A DNA stretch of 64,000 nucleotides from Symbiodinium natans (Eukaryota > Sar > Dinophyceae > Suessiales > Symbiodiniaceae). The notes beneath the pieces are model-generated. The model saw nothing but the letters and a program-made list of their open reading frames with translations. It was not told the origin of the DNA and ran no database searches. This document shows, piece after piece, positions 39,136 through 51,200 of the stretch. The stretch is taken from positions 30,001 through 94,000 of the forward strand of contig CAJNDS010002431.1 of NCBI GenBank assembly GCA_905221605.1, read 5' to 3'. Positions within the stretch are counted from its first letter, which is position 1. The number at the start of each line of letters is the position of its first letter. A program made the translations under genes and the position numbers.

Positions 39136-39195
<60 letters not shown>

Positions 39196-39943
39196 ACCCT
39201 AAACCGAACACTTACTGGCTCAGGGAAATGTTCGGGCGCTAGTTCATCCCTTTTGGCTTTTATAGTACCACCTGACCAAAGTCCCTTCCAAGAGCTAAAC
39301 CCTACAAAACCCTTAGGCCCCAGACCCTAAACTCTAAAACCCCAAATCTAAAACCCAAAGCCCTAATCCGGCTAAACCCTATAAAGCCTAAACCCCTAAA
39401 CCCACACGGTCCTCTTTTCAATTCTTCAAGTATCCGGTACCATGTTATACGAGGCAGCCCGACATTACACCCCAAACCCCGTAAACCCCGAAGCCCTGAA
39501 CCTCCTAAGCCTCTTACTTCCGAAGCCCCAAGCCTCTGGAACCCTAAACCCGAAACTACCCTAAACCCTAGCCCTAAACCCTAAACCCTCGTCCCGGAGC
39601 CCTCAAACCTTGGAACCCTACCAGTCCTCATCAAAACCCTCCCAGCCGGGCTGCGGAAGCATCCAAAGAAAGAGGGGCTTGGGGTTTAGGGTTTAGGGTT
39701 TAGGGTTTAGGTCCATTTGTAAGACTGTTTGTAGGACCATTATGGAGTTGTTTAGGTGCCCAAAGCCATACTTCTTAACTAGTGTTTTTGGGGGTGCCTA
39801 GTTTAGGGTTTTTTTTACATTAAAAGGCCCTATTCGGGTGCGTCATTCCACCCTAAACCCTAAACCCTAAACGCTAAACGCTAAACCCTAAACCCTAAAC
39901 CCTAAACCCTAAACCCTAAACCCTAAACCCTAAACCTCACCAG
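38932..39943. other. Intergenic stretch with telomere and CCCTCAA arrays
   Basis: TTTAGGG array 38932-38963, (CCCTCAA)n variant array at about 39133-39200, degenerate CCCTAAA units through 39600 and a CCCTAAA array 39870-39935. No exon was recognised. Confidence 0.6.
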
Positions 39944-42390
39944 GACCGAAGGCCGCCACCCCAGCCTGCACTCGCCAGCTTGGTGGCCGCCCTCCAAACT
40001 GGCAGGTGCGTTTAGGGTTTAGGGTTTAGAGTTTAGGGTTTAGGGTTTAGGGTTCAGAATTCAGGGTTCAGGGTTAAGGGTTCAGGGTTCAGGGTTTAGG
40101 GGGGTTTAGGGCCAAAAGGCACCCAACAAACACCGTCTAAAGGGTTTATTCGGGTTTAGGGGGTTTAGGGTTATGGGGTTTATGGGGTTTGCAGGGTGTA
40201 TGAGGTTTGCAGTGTTTATGGGGTTTACAGGGTTTATGGGGTTTATAGGGTTTATGGGGTTTACAGGGTTTGTAGGGTTTATGTGGTTTATATTGTTTAT
40301 CAGGGTTTGTATACGTAGGGTTTGTGGGGATTACAAACCCTAAACCCTAAACCCTAAACCCTAAACCCTAAACCCTAAACCCTAAACCCTAAACCCTAAA
40401 CCCTAAGTTTATCATGTTAACAGGGCTCATAGGGTTCAGGCTCACGCAATGCCGAGGCAGAGAGTCCATTTCAGCAAGAGGCTCAAACCTCCGCACGCGA
40501 ACCCCATACGACTTCTATCAAGAGAGTATAGGGTGTATAATGTTTCTACCTGAAGGGTTTCTCTAAACCCTTCAGGGCCTGAGGACAAGCTCTATAAACC
40601 CTAAAAGCCCTGAGCCCCACGCCCTAAACACAAAAAACGAAGCACTATAGACCCCGCAACACCGCAACACGTGGGCTTCAGGGTTCTCACTTGCCGAATT
40701 CGTAAGCCTCAGTTCTGGCTGAGGGTTTAGGGTTTAGGGCTCAGGGGGTTCTTCGGGTTCTTCGGGTTTTAGGGCTCAGGGGAAACAGGGAAACAGGGTT
40801 TAGGGCTTCGGGGAAAATATGGCTTAATTAGGGCTTAGTTTTAGGGCTTAGGGTTTAGGGGGACACGGGGGCTAGGGCGCAGGGCCTTAGGGACTAGGGC
40901 AGAACAGGGTTTAGGCCTTAACCCTAAACCCTAAACCCTAAATTCGGATTTGCATTGTTAGGGCGTCTTAGCTAAAGGTGGAGGTCCAGGTTCGGCGTAG
41001 GGCGGTTCTGTTCTGGAAGGTTGGGCATCTCCCTCAGGGGCCCATGTGCCTAAATAGGGCGTGCTTGGGCCTTGAGGTGCTTACTTCATAAGGACGCTGG
41101 GGCCCAAGTATATAAAAAAATAAGGTACACGGACCCTTAGGGTAACCTCAAACCCTAAACCCTAAACCCTAAAGAGAACCAGCGTCTCCTCAACGAGCAA
41201 CCGCCTTTTTCCCCCTACAGCTGGCTGGTTCTGAGTAGGGAAGGAGGGAATGAGGTTTAGGGTTTAGGGTTTAGGGTTTAGGGTTTAGGGTTTAGGGTTT
41301 ATTGGGTTTATTGGGTTTAGGGTTTAGGGCTTAGGGTTTAGGGTTTAGGGTTTAGGTTAGTCTTAGGGTGCCTTGGCCAAGAGAGCCCAAATACTTCTGG
41401 GTTTAGCAGCAGGGTAGGGTTTAGGGTTGAGGGTTTGGGGTTCACGGCTTCAAAGGCGTGAGGTAACTTGCCAACCTGAGGCAACAAGGACGTACAAGGG
41501 AGCACAATTGCGTAGTACCCCCGCTCTGTAGCAGTGGTCTGGCACTGATTTAAATCGGTGTCTGCGTGTGTGAGCAAGGCAGGTTACGACTCAAACCCAT
41601 TTCTACACTCGCAAGGTGTCTAAATAGTGGGCTGTATTCGTAGACATGGCAACGGGCGTGGTGCCAGAAGACCCCCGCAAGCCGCTGGCACACACGCATC
41701 GTGGCAGCAGCGCAAGCTTAGGCGACAGGTTGCCACACATGCTGTTCTGAGCGATGATGTCACATGCCCTGCATCAAAGATTGGCAAGGGTTTTAACTTC
41801 AAACCAAGTGTGCCTGATACATTCAACTATGTTGGCAGCGAGATGTGATTGCGCTGCTCCCTTTCCTTCGTATCGAGGGGTTTTGTGCCACGCCTGGAGG
41901 TGCGACCGAGGTGTAGGTCCTGTTCTGGAGTACTACGGATGTAGGGCTTCAACATTCAAGGGCAGGTGTTCTGGAACATGCAACGAGTTCTGCCTGAAGG
42001 GCCTGAAGTTTGCGAAGCATAAAAGTCTGACTTGCCCTTTCGGGCCATCGATGAACTTCAACGGCAGTTGCTCTCGAAAACGCCGCGAGGCGGCTTTCCT
42101 GAGGTTTGCCAAAAGGAATAGCAGGCTTTTCAGTTATGTGCAACATGCCCGAACATGGGTCCGTAGCCCACTTGCACCTCGAACTGTTAGCCCTGCCCAA
42201 CCCTAAACCCTAAACACTAAACCCTAACCCCTAAACCCTAAACCCTCAACCCTAAACCCTAGACCCTAGACCGCATTTGCAGGTTCCCAGATGAACTCAC
42301 GTCGCCCCACGTGAGCAGTGCGTTGCAAGGTGCCAGGGACGAACTTGAGGAGCTGCTGCAGGGCTTGTCCCCCTGGTTCTTAATCGCGAA
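39944..42390 (+). CDS. Two phase-linked exons of an unidentified gene
   Basis: Exon 39944-40005 reads DRRPPPQPALASLVAALQTG and ends GGCAG|GTGCG. Exon 42283 to about 42388 follows TTGCAG; the split codon gives Arg and it reads FPDELTSPHVSSALQGARDE then LEELLQGLSPWF. The phase match over a 2.3-kb gap is modest evidence. The family is not recognised. The intron contains telomere arrays and the inverted-repeat unit 41174-42716. Confidence 0.45.
41031..41142. mobile_element. MITE-like element, family G (diverged copy)
   Basis: The left CCCTCAGGGGCCCATGTGCC and right GGTACACGGACCCTTAGGG are imperfect inverted ends. Inner GCTTGGGCC / GGCCCAAG pair. The best copy is at 49801-49907, partial ones near 42977-43020 and 55500-55600. 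Confidence 0.7.
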
Positions 42391-42716
42391 TGGGGTTTAG
42401 GGTTTCGGGTTTAGGGTTTGGGGTTTAGGGTTTAGGGTGGGGGAATAAGGTACCCTACATGATCCCTTAAAGGGTATATATGGGGGTTTACGATATTGGG
42501 GGTACCTTATTGAGGTCCTTATTATAAGGGATCCTACTTTTAGAGGCCCTTATTTTTTTAAATTCTCATGTAGGGGGATTTGGGTTTAGGGTAAACCCTA
42601 AACCTTACACCTTAAACCTTGAACCCTAAACCCTAATTATAAACCCTAAACCTCATTCCCTCATTCCCTACTCAGAACCAGCCAGTTGTAGGGGGAACAG
42701 GCGGTTGCTGGTTCTC
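41174..42716. repeat. 1.5-kb unit bounded by about 70-85-bp inverted repeats
   Basis: The left arm 41174-41259 (GAGAACCAGC ... CAACCGCC ... CTGGCTGGTTCTGAGTAGGG ... GAATGAGG) is the reverse complement of 42648-42716, with small gaps. Inside is about 800 bp free of telomere repeats (41400-42190) with a 150-codon plus-strand open frame (41754-42206, first codon ATG) of unknown nature. It also spans the exon candidate 42283-42388, which argues against a simple transposon. No transposase motif was recognised. Confidence 0.6.
41627..42206 (+). other. Overlapping open frames of unknown status in a non-repetitive block
   Basis: One frame (41627-41848, 73 codons) includes THASWQQRKLRRQVATHAV; another (41754-42206) includes KGRCSGTCNEFCLKGLKFAK and is Cys- and Arg-rich. 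Base composition is even and no telomere repeats interrupt. No domain, signal peptide or catalytic motif was recognised. It may be a decayed insertion. Confidence 0.3.
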
Positions 42717-45340
42717 TGTAGGGTTTAGGGTTTAGGGTTTGCGGTTTAGGGTCATAAGGGGGGGAAAAGGGGGCAAGTTATAAGCAGGGTAAACGGGGGG
42801 GGGGGTATAAGGGGGGCTATAGGGGGAGCATAAGGGGTTTGTTGACAGATGTGGACATGGGTCGCAGAGTGCGTTCGCAGCAGGGGGCTGGCTTTGCCAT
42901 GATTCTGCGAAAGACATCTTCCGAACATCAAACAGAAGACTACTGACACTATGAGATGACGCCTCCGGGCAGTAACCCTTTGGGTCCATGTACCTATATA
43001 GGGAAGACTTGGGCCTTAAAGTACTTCCTGGAAAGGACTTTGAGGCCGTAGGGAAAACCAATGCCCCAGCTGTCATGTACGCATTCTCTGGTATCTTGAG
43101 GAGCTTCTTGCCTGCGATGGGCGGCTTGGTTGTATTGTTGTTCGGTTTAGGGTTTAGGGTTTAGGGTTTAGGGTTTAGGGTTTAGGGTTTAGGGTTTAGG
43201 GTTTAGGGTTTAGGGTTTAGGGTTTAGGGTGTAGGGTGTAGGGTGTAGGGTGTAGGGTGTAGGGTGTAGGGTTAGGGTTTAGCGTTTAGGGTTTAGGGTT
43301 TAGGGTTTAGGGTTTAGGAACTACTGTGCCATATTTGCTTTTCTGATATGATATGGTGTTTTCGTACCATCTTAGTAGATTGTGACTAGTTTGGTGAGCC
43401 CGCTCAATATGCCTAGAGACCCTTCTCCGGTGGCCGGGTCAAATTCAGGTGTCACATCTTTAAATAGGTTTTGTCGGCGCACGGCGCATGCTGTTGTAAA
43501 GGTTAGGACCAATCAGTGTTTCTTTCATTTGTAGGGGGTGGTGCTTGTCAAGCTTACGGCGTCAATCTGCATTTATGTGGGTTAATCCCTTCCCCCTTTT
43601 ATTAAATTGGACCCCTAATGATAAAAGCACTTTCCGGAAAATCCTGCCGAAACCAACCCCGCCTTTAAAACCCCATTCCGAATTAGGGGGGGTTCAGGCC
43701 TCCAAGAAACCCCTCAACACCAATAAAACCCTCAGAGGGTTACTTAAGTTGATTACTTGAGTAACCCTGAAGTCTAGTGAATTATGACATTTCGTTAAGA
43801 ATACCCCTAATTATAAAAACAGTTTTCGATTTTTTTAAAGGGGGGGGGGGTGGCGCCCCCGTTTAATATTAGGGGGAAGGGATTAGATATGCTGCAGATA
43901 TGTGTGCATATGTTTAAGAAAGCAGTTTATGCATGTATACACAACGTGTTAATGTGTGTGTACAAATATATATATATATATATATATACATATATATACA
44001 TATAATATGGGCATTGATACTGATATTGGTATTGATATTGATATTGATATTGATACCGATATTGACATTGATATTGATATGCATTGGTCAAGATCGCTAT
44101 TTATACACGAAATCAAAAACATGTTGCGCTGGCTGGCTCTCCTACAACTTTTTAGAAGGATTCTGATTGTTGAGGCTTGAGGCTTGGATTTGGACTATCG
44201 CTGTGAGGCTGATGCAAGTGGCCCGCTCTGCCTCCGACACCCCATTTGTAGCGTGGCTGGCAACGCTGTACGGTTAGGGTTTAGGGCTTAGGGTTTAGGG
44301 TACTAAAGCTAACACCTTATACACGCAGCAAGCTCAATGTTAGGTTTTGCGGCTCAGGGTGGGTCACAACCCTTTTTTCCCGCACAGAATATTACAAGTC
44401 ATGTAGAATTTTACTAGGGATATGGTTTGCGAGGGCAAAGGGGTCATGCAGGGTTCAAGGCAGGCCATTATGGGCACAGAAAGGGTTTTCACTTCGCCGA
44501 CTCCCGTGGGTTGTAAGCTAGGTGTCGAAGAAGCGTGAGTTTAGTCCTGCCCTTCACTCTGCTGTCAGTTTTTTCTGCAAGACCCAACCTTGCAGGTGCA
44601 GCAAGCTGCCGATTGCCCTAAAACCCAAACCCTGAACTATAGTTCTCGCTGTCATCTGTGCCTCAAATCCCTGAACCCGAAACCCTACTTGGAACCTCCA
44701 AGTAGGCCCTAAACCCTAAACCCTGCGTTCAAGCAACTCGCAGTAAACAAGAGTTGGGAGCAGTGGCTGTGGCATTCTTGTTGAGGATCCTACTATATAC
44801 GACTATTTGCTTCAGAACCCCAAGAGAATTAACAGTGATATTCCCTTTATTAGCCTTATATGGAAGAATATGTTTTATTTTTTGGGGGGGTTCTTAAGCA
44901 ACTACTACGTAGTCTACTAGTAAATTGGGGTTTCCCAACAGAGGGCGGGTGGGTACCCTTTCGACGAGTTCCTAGAATAAGGACTCCTGTACTTGTTTTG
45001 TAGATATAAGGGTGGACGCTCTGGTCCCCCATTTTGGGACATCCCATACGACACCCCTAAACCCTAGGCCCTAAACCCTAAACCCTAAACCCTAAACCCT
45101 AAACCCTAAACCCTAAACCCTAAACCCTAAACCCTAAACCCTAAACCCTAAACCCTAAACCCTAAACCCTAAACCCTAAACCCTAAACCCTAAACACTAA
45201 CCCTAAACCCTAAACCCTAAACCCTAAACCCTAAACCCTAAACCCTAAACCCTAAACCCTAAACCCTAAACCCTAAACCCTAAACCCTAAACCCTAAACC
45301 CTAAACCCTAAACCCTAAACCCTAAACCCAGCCTCTGCCC
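42391..45340. other. Spacer or introns: inverted-repeat element, arrays, microsatellites
   Basis: An element at about 42453-42575 has CCCTACATGA / TCATGTAGGG ends. TTTAGGG array 43143-43228, (GGGTGTA)n variant 43228-43268, T/A-rich DNA 43330-43900, (TA)n at 43968-44000, a (GATATT)n-like array 44018-44090 and a solo palindrome 44687-44708. One exon candidate at about 44170-44274 reads AWIWTIAVRLMQVARSASDT then PFVAWLATLYG. Confidence 0.5.
45058..45329 (-). repeat. Longest (CCCTAAA)n array in the window, about 38 units
   Basis: About 270 bp of heptamers, with only one shortened unit near 45190 and one CCCTAGG unit near its start. It is followed directly by a GC-rich exon candidate (45340-45415, reading ETPVRRYRPARRSAVEDAYP in one frame and RCADTALLAAVRW in another). 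High uniformity suggests recent formation. Confidence 0.95.
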
Positions 45341-45940
45341 TCAGGAAACGCCGGTGCGCAGATACCGCCCTGCTCGCCGCAGTGCGGTGGAAGACGCCTA
45401 CCCGGACACTGCCATGATAGGGTTTAGGGTTTAGGGTTTAGGGTTTAGGGTTTAGGGTTTAGGGTTTAGGGTTTAGGGGTTTAGGGGTTTAGGGGTTTAG
45501 GGGTTTAGGGGTTTAGGGGTTTAGGGTTTAGGGTAAGTAGCCTTAGTTTGGCTGAAATATCGCTGCCTGAATTTGTGGAGGGCCTATTGGGGTTTAGGGT
45601 TTAGGGTTTAGTCAGAGAGGGGGGGTAGGGGAACCCACGATTAACGAGGGGTCAGGGTTTACGGTTTTTGGGTTTAGGGTTTAGCAAACCCTACTCCCTA
45701 ATCCCCGAATCCCAAGCCCTGAACCCCAAATCCCTACACCCCAAACCCCCTAAACCCTGAACCCTGACTGCGCAAACCATGCCAGGGACCTCAAACCCAA
45801 GGGGGGTTTTAAGCGATTTGCCGCTTTTGTGCCCCTAGAGGCCTGGCGCGAAACCTCAGTCAATGTATATCCCCAAACTACAAAAACATAAAAAAGCCCC
45901 AAAGCCACTAAAAAAAACCTAGCGATACAACACTCAAAGG

Positions 45941-46063
45941 AGCCCTAAAAAATGGGGGGTCATCTACCCTATGCTACTATCATTCCTGTTCAGGTATATG
46001 AGCCTTAAAAATGGGGGGTCATATACCCTATGCTACTATAATTCCTCCTGTTCAGGTATATGA
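45941..46063. repeat. Tandem duplication, unit 60 bp
   Basis: AGCCCTAAAAAATGGGGGGT ... TGTTCAGGTATATG at 45941-46000 is repeated from 46001 with three extra bases. It is a recent duplication in non-coding DNA. Confidence 0.9.
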
Positions 46064-47289
46064 ACCATCAACCCTTTTAGGCTTCATTTCGTCCCCCCCA
46101 AAAAACCGGAACCCCGAACCACAGAACCCAATGCGCCAGGAGCGCAGCGACCGCCTTCTGCTGGCAGATCCCGGCGTTTCGGCTCGGGTGTGGCTCGGAG
46201 CTTCTGACGCCAGGGGCATATCTGGAACCCTGGGTTTGGGGTTTAGGGTGTAGGGTTTAGGGTTTAGGGTTTAGGAGAACCCCAAAATGCAAGGCATACT
46301 AGGAACACCAAAGAAAATGCCACCAAGAATATGCAATTTGGAGGTCTAGGTAGGGATTGGTGGTTTTACGGTGGCTCTGGGCTTAGGGCTTCAGATGAGG
46401 CTCTTACAAGGGTGTAGGTGCCTGGAACCTGAAGACCTAAGCCCTAAACCCCTAAACTCGCGCCTTTTGGATTGCTGCAAGCCGTAAAGGTACGAAGCCT
46501 AAACCGTACAGCATAAACCCTACAACAGTGGGTAATATAGGGGTCGGAATAATTGCTAAGAAAGGTCCCTTATGGTCCCTTCGTAAATATACTCTAAAAC
46601 CCCCAAAACCCTATTCTGATTATTCAGGCGGGGGGTTTACAAAAATAGGGGACCCCTAAAATCGACCCCCAAATAGTAGGATTCGCCCACAATAAAGACC
46701 CCAATAAGGTACCCCTAAATGCGGAAACCACCATGTCATGCCTACAGAGAAACGAACGAGAGACAGGCCTTCGCGAGTTGTTCACCACCTGCTCTGAGGG
46801 CACGCCTGCCCCCAGCGAGCTTTGAGAATAAAGCCAAAGCCTTTCACCACTTCAAACCCCAAACCCTCAACCTAAACTCTAAGCAAGATGGGTCTGGCAA
46901 GCGGTCTTGAAGAACATCTTTCAGAGGACCTCCTAGCTATACAAACTAAGGCACCCCTCAAAAAAACAGGGGGGGGGGGGGGGGGGGGTTGGGGTCGATA
47001 GGGTTTAGGGCTTAGGAGGAGGCCGGCTCTTGGGCCGTAGATGCGACCCTAGCATCTCGGCCAGAGGGGTGTAAGTTTGTTGTTGTTCTGTGCGCAGGCG
47101 TGCCGTGTTCCCTCAAAACATCCCGTTTGTTCCAAGTCAACGTAAACCCTAAACCCCTAAACCCTAAACGGGTTTAGGCGGCAGAAGTCTCCATCTTGGC
47201 TCTCGAAGCCTAGGTGGAGGCATCTTAGCTCCTGCTCGCTGACGACAGCCGGGTGGATGCTAACCAGCAGTGCTTCCGATGCGGTTAGG

Positions 47290-47402
47290 CTAGGATGCCC
47301 AGTAGTGCCCTTATTCCCTTTTTATTGGGTTCTTATCCCATATAAACCCCTTTAAACAAAAAAGGGTGCCCTTTTTTTCCTGGGTTACTGGGGAACCCAG
47401 TA
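47290..47402. mobile_element. MITE-like element, family C
   Basis: It starts CTAGGATGCCCAGTAGTGCC as in the copy at 5430. The interior has CCATATAAACCCCTTTAAAC and AAAAAGGGTGCCC, ending GGGTTACTGGGGAACCCAGTA. The right end is altered, so the outer inverted repeat is partly lost. Confidence 0.7.
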
Positions 47403-47878
47403 GGGCTTAGGGTTTAGAGCTTGCAGGGTGTAAGGGTTAGGGTTTAGAGTTCATAGCTTGCAGGGTTTGGAGTTCAGGGTTTACGGTGCAGGGTATTTAG
47501 GGTGCAGGGTTGGTGGAGAGAGGTGGGGCATGTATGGGCGTTCGACTGATGTTCCCGCAACATCCCTAGCTTGAACGTTTTGCGGCAGCTTTTCGTTCCG
47601 GGGTGTAGGGTTTGAGGTTTAGGGTTTACGGTTTAGGGTTTAGGGTTTAGGGTTCGGGGTTTAGGGTTCAGGGTTTAGGGTTCAGGGTTCAGGGCTCAAG
47701 CCCTCAACGGCACCCCGCCGCTTCCCCTCCTGAAGATGAAGCCGGAAGCTCTAAATACCTTCCAATGGAACCAGCAGTCCAGGGTTCTAAGGGTTTAGGG
47801 TTTAGGGTTTAGGGTTTAGGGTTCGAAGCTTTTTTGTCATCGGCCGGGTACTGTTTTCTTTTGTTGTTTGCGTGTTTG

Positions 47879-47979
47879 TTGGGATGTTCCCCCTTCTGCT
47901 AACAGTCCTTACTAGGGATTATTGGTCCCCTTATTGTAATCCTTCAAAAGGAGTCTTAGTAGGAGGGGGAGCATCCCAA
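47879..47979. mobile_element. MITE-like element, family A (second copy)
   Basis: Ends TTGGGATGTTCCCCCTT and GGGGGAGCATCCCAA. Inner AACAGTCCTTACTA and TAGTAAGACTCC-like arms pair imperfectly. Flanks GTGTTTG and GTGTGTTG are similar but not identical. Confidence 0.8.
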
Positions 47980-48262
47980 GTGTGTTGTCTGGTTTAGTGT
48001 TCTGTGCCTTAGCGGGTGAGGCCGGCTGACACAAGGCAGCTGCTCGAGTGCCTCCAACCCCAAGCCCCAAAACCTTGAACCTCAAGCCCCAAACCCGATA
48101 AGCTATAGAAGCGTACACCCTAAACACCCTAGGCCTTAAAATACTAAACCCTAAAACCCTAAACCCTACAAACACTAAACACTAAAAAACCCTAAAAAAC
48201 CCAAAAATATCCTAAAAAACCTAACAACCCTAAACCCCGGCACCCTACACGTCACAGCAGAG

Positions 48263-51200
48263 GTCCTCCCTGCCGGCTGATGGAGGACTTCGTCAGCGAG
48301 GAGGAGGTGCAAGAACCCTTTCCTCCGCCCAAGAACCTCAGCAGAGTCCCTAAATACCCCAACCTGAACCCCTTACAGTAACCCTAAACCCTGAACCCTA
48401 AACCCTAAACCCCAGAGTCCCTAGAAACCCTGAACCCTAAAGACCCTAAACCCTAAAATTCCTCAAAACCCTAAACCCTAAAGACCCCTAAACCCTGAAG
48501 TACCTCAAACCCTAAAGACCCTAAACCCTGAATTTCCTTACAGCCTATCAGCCCTGGTGTAGGCTTTGGCCCTCCTTCGCGGCCTCCGCCCGGACGTGCT
48601 GGCGGGTGCGGCGCGCCGTGAGCGGGGTGGCGTGGAGCCACTTGGCATGGGGGCCTTGGGGGTGGGGTTTCGGGTTTAGGGTTTAGGGTTTAGGGTTTAG
48701 GGTTTAGGGTTTAGGGTTTCGGGTTTAGGGTTTAGGGTTTAGGGTTTAGGGTTTAGGGTTTAGGGATAGGGGCTGCAGAACGGCCCTTAGATGTTTTTGC
48801 AGCTAGGGTTTTGGGTTTAGTGTCTAGGGTCTTTGGTTCACAGTTCGGGGCTAAGGGTTTGTGGTTTAGGGTCACTTGGGTCTCTTGGGTCACTTGAGGT
48901 TTCCGGGTTGAACGCAGAACCTGGCATTTTAGGTTCGAGGCATTCCTGGCACGTGTTTAGTACAGCCGGTACAGCAGGTTTGTGGTCGAACCCCAAACCT
49001 TAAACCCTAAACCCTAAACCCTATTAACCCTGAACCCTAAACCCTGAACCCTAAACAAATCTCAAAGAGCCTGGCAGCTCGAGGTCGGAAGCAGCCCATC
49101 AGCTGCGTCAGCGCGTGGCGGCTGCCTTGGGCGTCGAGGCATTGTGCAGGGTTCAGGGGGTAGGGGTTACAGGTAGTAGGGGCTACAGGGTTTAGGGTTG
49201 AGGGTTTAGGGTTTAGGGTTTAGGGATAGGGTTTGGGGTGTGTACGGTTTTGGGATTAGGGCGCTAATGGGCTTCATAGAGATTTGGCGGGTTGAGGGGT
49301 TGGACCCTGATGCTGTAAATACCATAAACCTAACCCCCTCTGAAGTGCTCCGGTTTGATGGTATTGGGCACAACCAGTTAGGACAGCGCCCAGAAGCTTC
49401 AATGCCCATGTACTCGTAGCACGACTAGCAGATGTAAATGACCCTTTCGCATAAATACCCAGAGGGTCCATTCGTAGTACTATTTTGGAATTAGGTACCC
49501 AAAACCATACTTCATACGGTTTTTGGGTACCTAACTCCATAATTGTACAACAGATGGACCTCTGGGATACATGCGACTCGTAGCCAGGATGCCCTGAAGC
49601 AAACAAGCCAACGTGGCATGGCCCTTGTGTGAAGAAAGGCTTTCTGGGTGGGTCGCAGGTTGCGTGCAAGAAAAGGACAGCTATACCCTGGATCCCCGTG
49701 TTGCGCAAATCGCCCTCATCTGCAGTTCCTACCACACAGGCAGTCATCCTCAAACAACACTGAAGCTCATCTGCTTGTTAGCTCAAGCAAGGCTCCATTC
49801 CCCTAAGGGTCCATGTACCTATATAGTATATACTTGGGCCTAAAAGGGGTTCCCGAGTAGTAGCTTTAGAGCCCAAGCATACTATATAGGTACATGGACC
49901 CTTAGGGTGCTACTGTACATGGTGCTTCCTGGCCTCCTCCTGTGCAGGAGGCGCTGCTTGAGCCGACGCGCTTCGTGCGATATTCTCGCGAAGGTGGGCC
50001 GCGCCCAGGTTGGTTTCAGGGAAAACCCTAAACCCTAAACCCTAAGCCCTAAACCCTAAACCCTAAACCCTGAACCCTAAACCCTAAACCCCTATGAAAT
50101 GTTCAAGCCCTAAATCCATTTTTAAACGGCTTACCCTGAACCCTTGGCCCCGACATGGGGAACCGTTGACTGACTAGGACTTACCGCCTCCAACTGCGCT
50201 GTGTAGCCCCTGTCAATGGCGCTTCAGGGTTTTTGGGGTTTAGGGTTTAGGGTTTGGGGTTTAGGGTTTAGGGTTTAGGTGGCTGTCTTACACGGGTTTT
50301 AGGCATTTGTCGGTTTTTGGTTTCACTCAGGCTTTTGGCTTTTCTGGTTCAGTAGTTCAGGCCCCATCCCCCCCCCCCCCCCCCCCAAGAGCTCGAGAGT
50401 TATCATCTCGCGGGTCCGCAGGACAGGCGTTCGAGCCGCATCTCGGACGCGTTGGCCGATGGATGCCCTGGACACGAACCCAGATCTTCCAAAACCCCTT
50501 AATGAAAGAAGATGCCCTAGTTTATATCAAGGATCCTTACTATGAATTAGGGTGTATTCCTTCAAGAAGGGGTTTTGGAAGATCTGGGACATTGTGGTGA
50601 TTCGTATAGGGTCTGAGGGTTTGGGGTTCAGGGTTGAGTCCAGTTTAGGGTTTAGGGTTTAGGGTTTAGGGTTTAGGGTTTAGGGTTTAGGGTTTAGGGT
50701 TTAGGGTTTAGGGTTTAGGGTTTAGGGTTTAGGGTTTAGGGTTTAGGGTTTAGGGTTTAGGGTTTAGGGCTTAGTGAGTCAGGGGTTGGTTTGAGGTTTT
50801 AGGGTTCCCTGATGGTCTGGGCTCGACGTGGGGCTGCGTACTACGTTGAGGTCCTTGCCCTTCCCATTGCATAAACCCTTTAAACCCTTAAAACCCTTAA
50901 AACCCTTTAAACCCCGTTTAAACCCCTTTTAAACCCCTTAAACCCTTTAAACCCTTTAAACCCTTAAGACCCTTAAAACCCTTTAAACCCTTTAGACCCT
51001 AAAACCCTAAACCTACACCCCCAAGCAGGCCCTTCTTGCAGGCTATTCCTGAGGAGTCCCGGGTACACACTGAGAGCCCCCCTAAGCCCAAGGCGCTACT
51101 CGACGCCTCGAACCCGAATAGGGTTTAGGGTTTAGGGTTTAGGGTTTAGGGTTTAGGGTTTAGGGTTTAGGGTTTAGGGTTTAGGGTTTAGGGTTTAGGG

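Larger units (their letters stand above)
45341..48260. other. Stretch with unassigned exon candidates upstream of the P4H exons
   Basis: Candidates on the + strand: 45350-45415; 46140-46225 (ERSDRLLLADPGVSARVWLG); 47226-47285 (LLLADDSRVDANQQCFRCG). The two LLLAD segments resemble each other. They may be 5' exons of the P4H gene or a separate gene. A TTTAGGGG/TTTAGGG array (45418-45535), a 60-bp tandem duplication (45941-46063), a G-run (46969-46988), a family C element (47290-47402) and a family A element (47879-47979) are also here. Confidence 0.4.

Noticed and set aside
47170-47192. A relic of the dinoflagellate spliced leader (CCATCTTGGCTC then TCGAAG).
   Set aside because: Only about 15 of 22 bases fit, an insertion is needed and there is no gene start beside it. 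Chance is likely.
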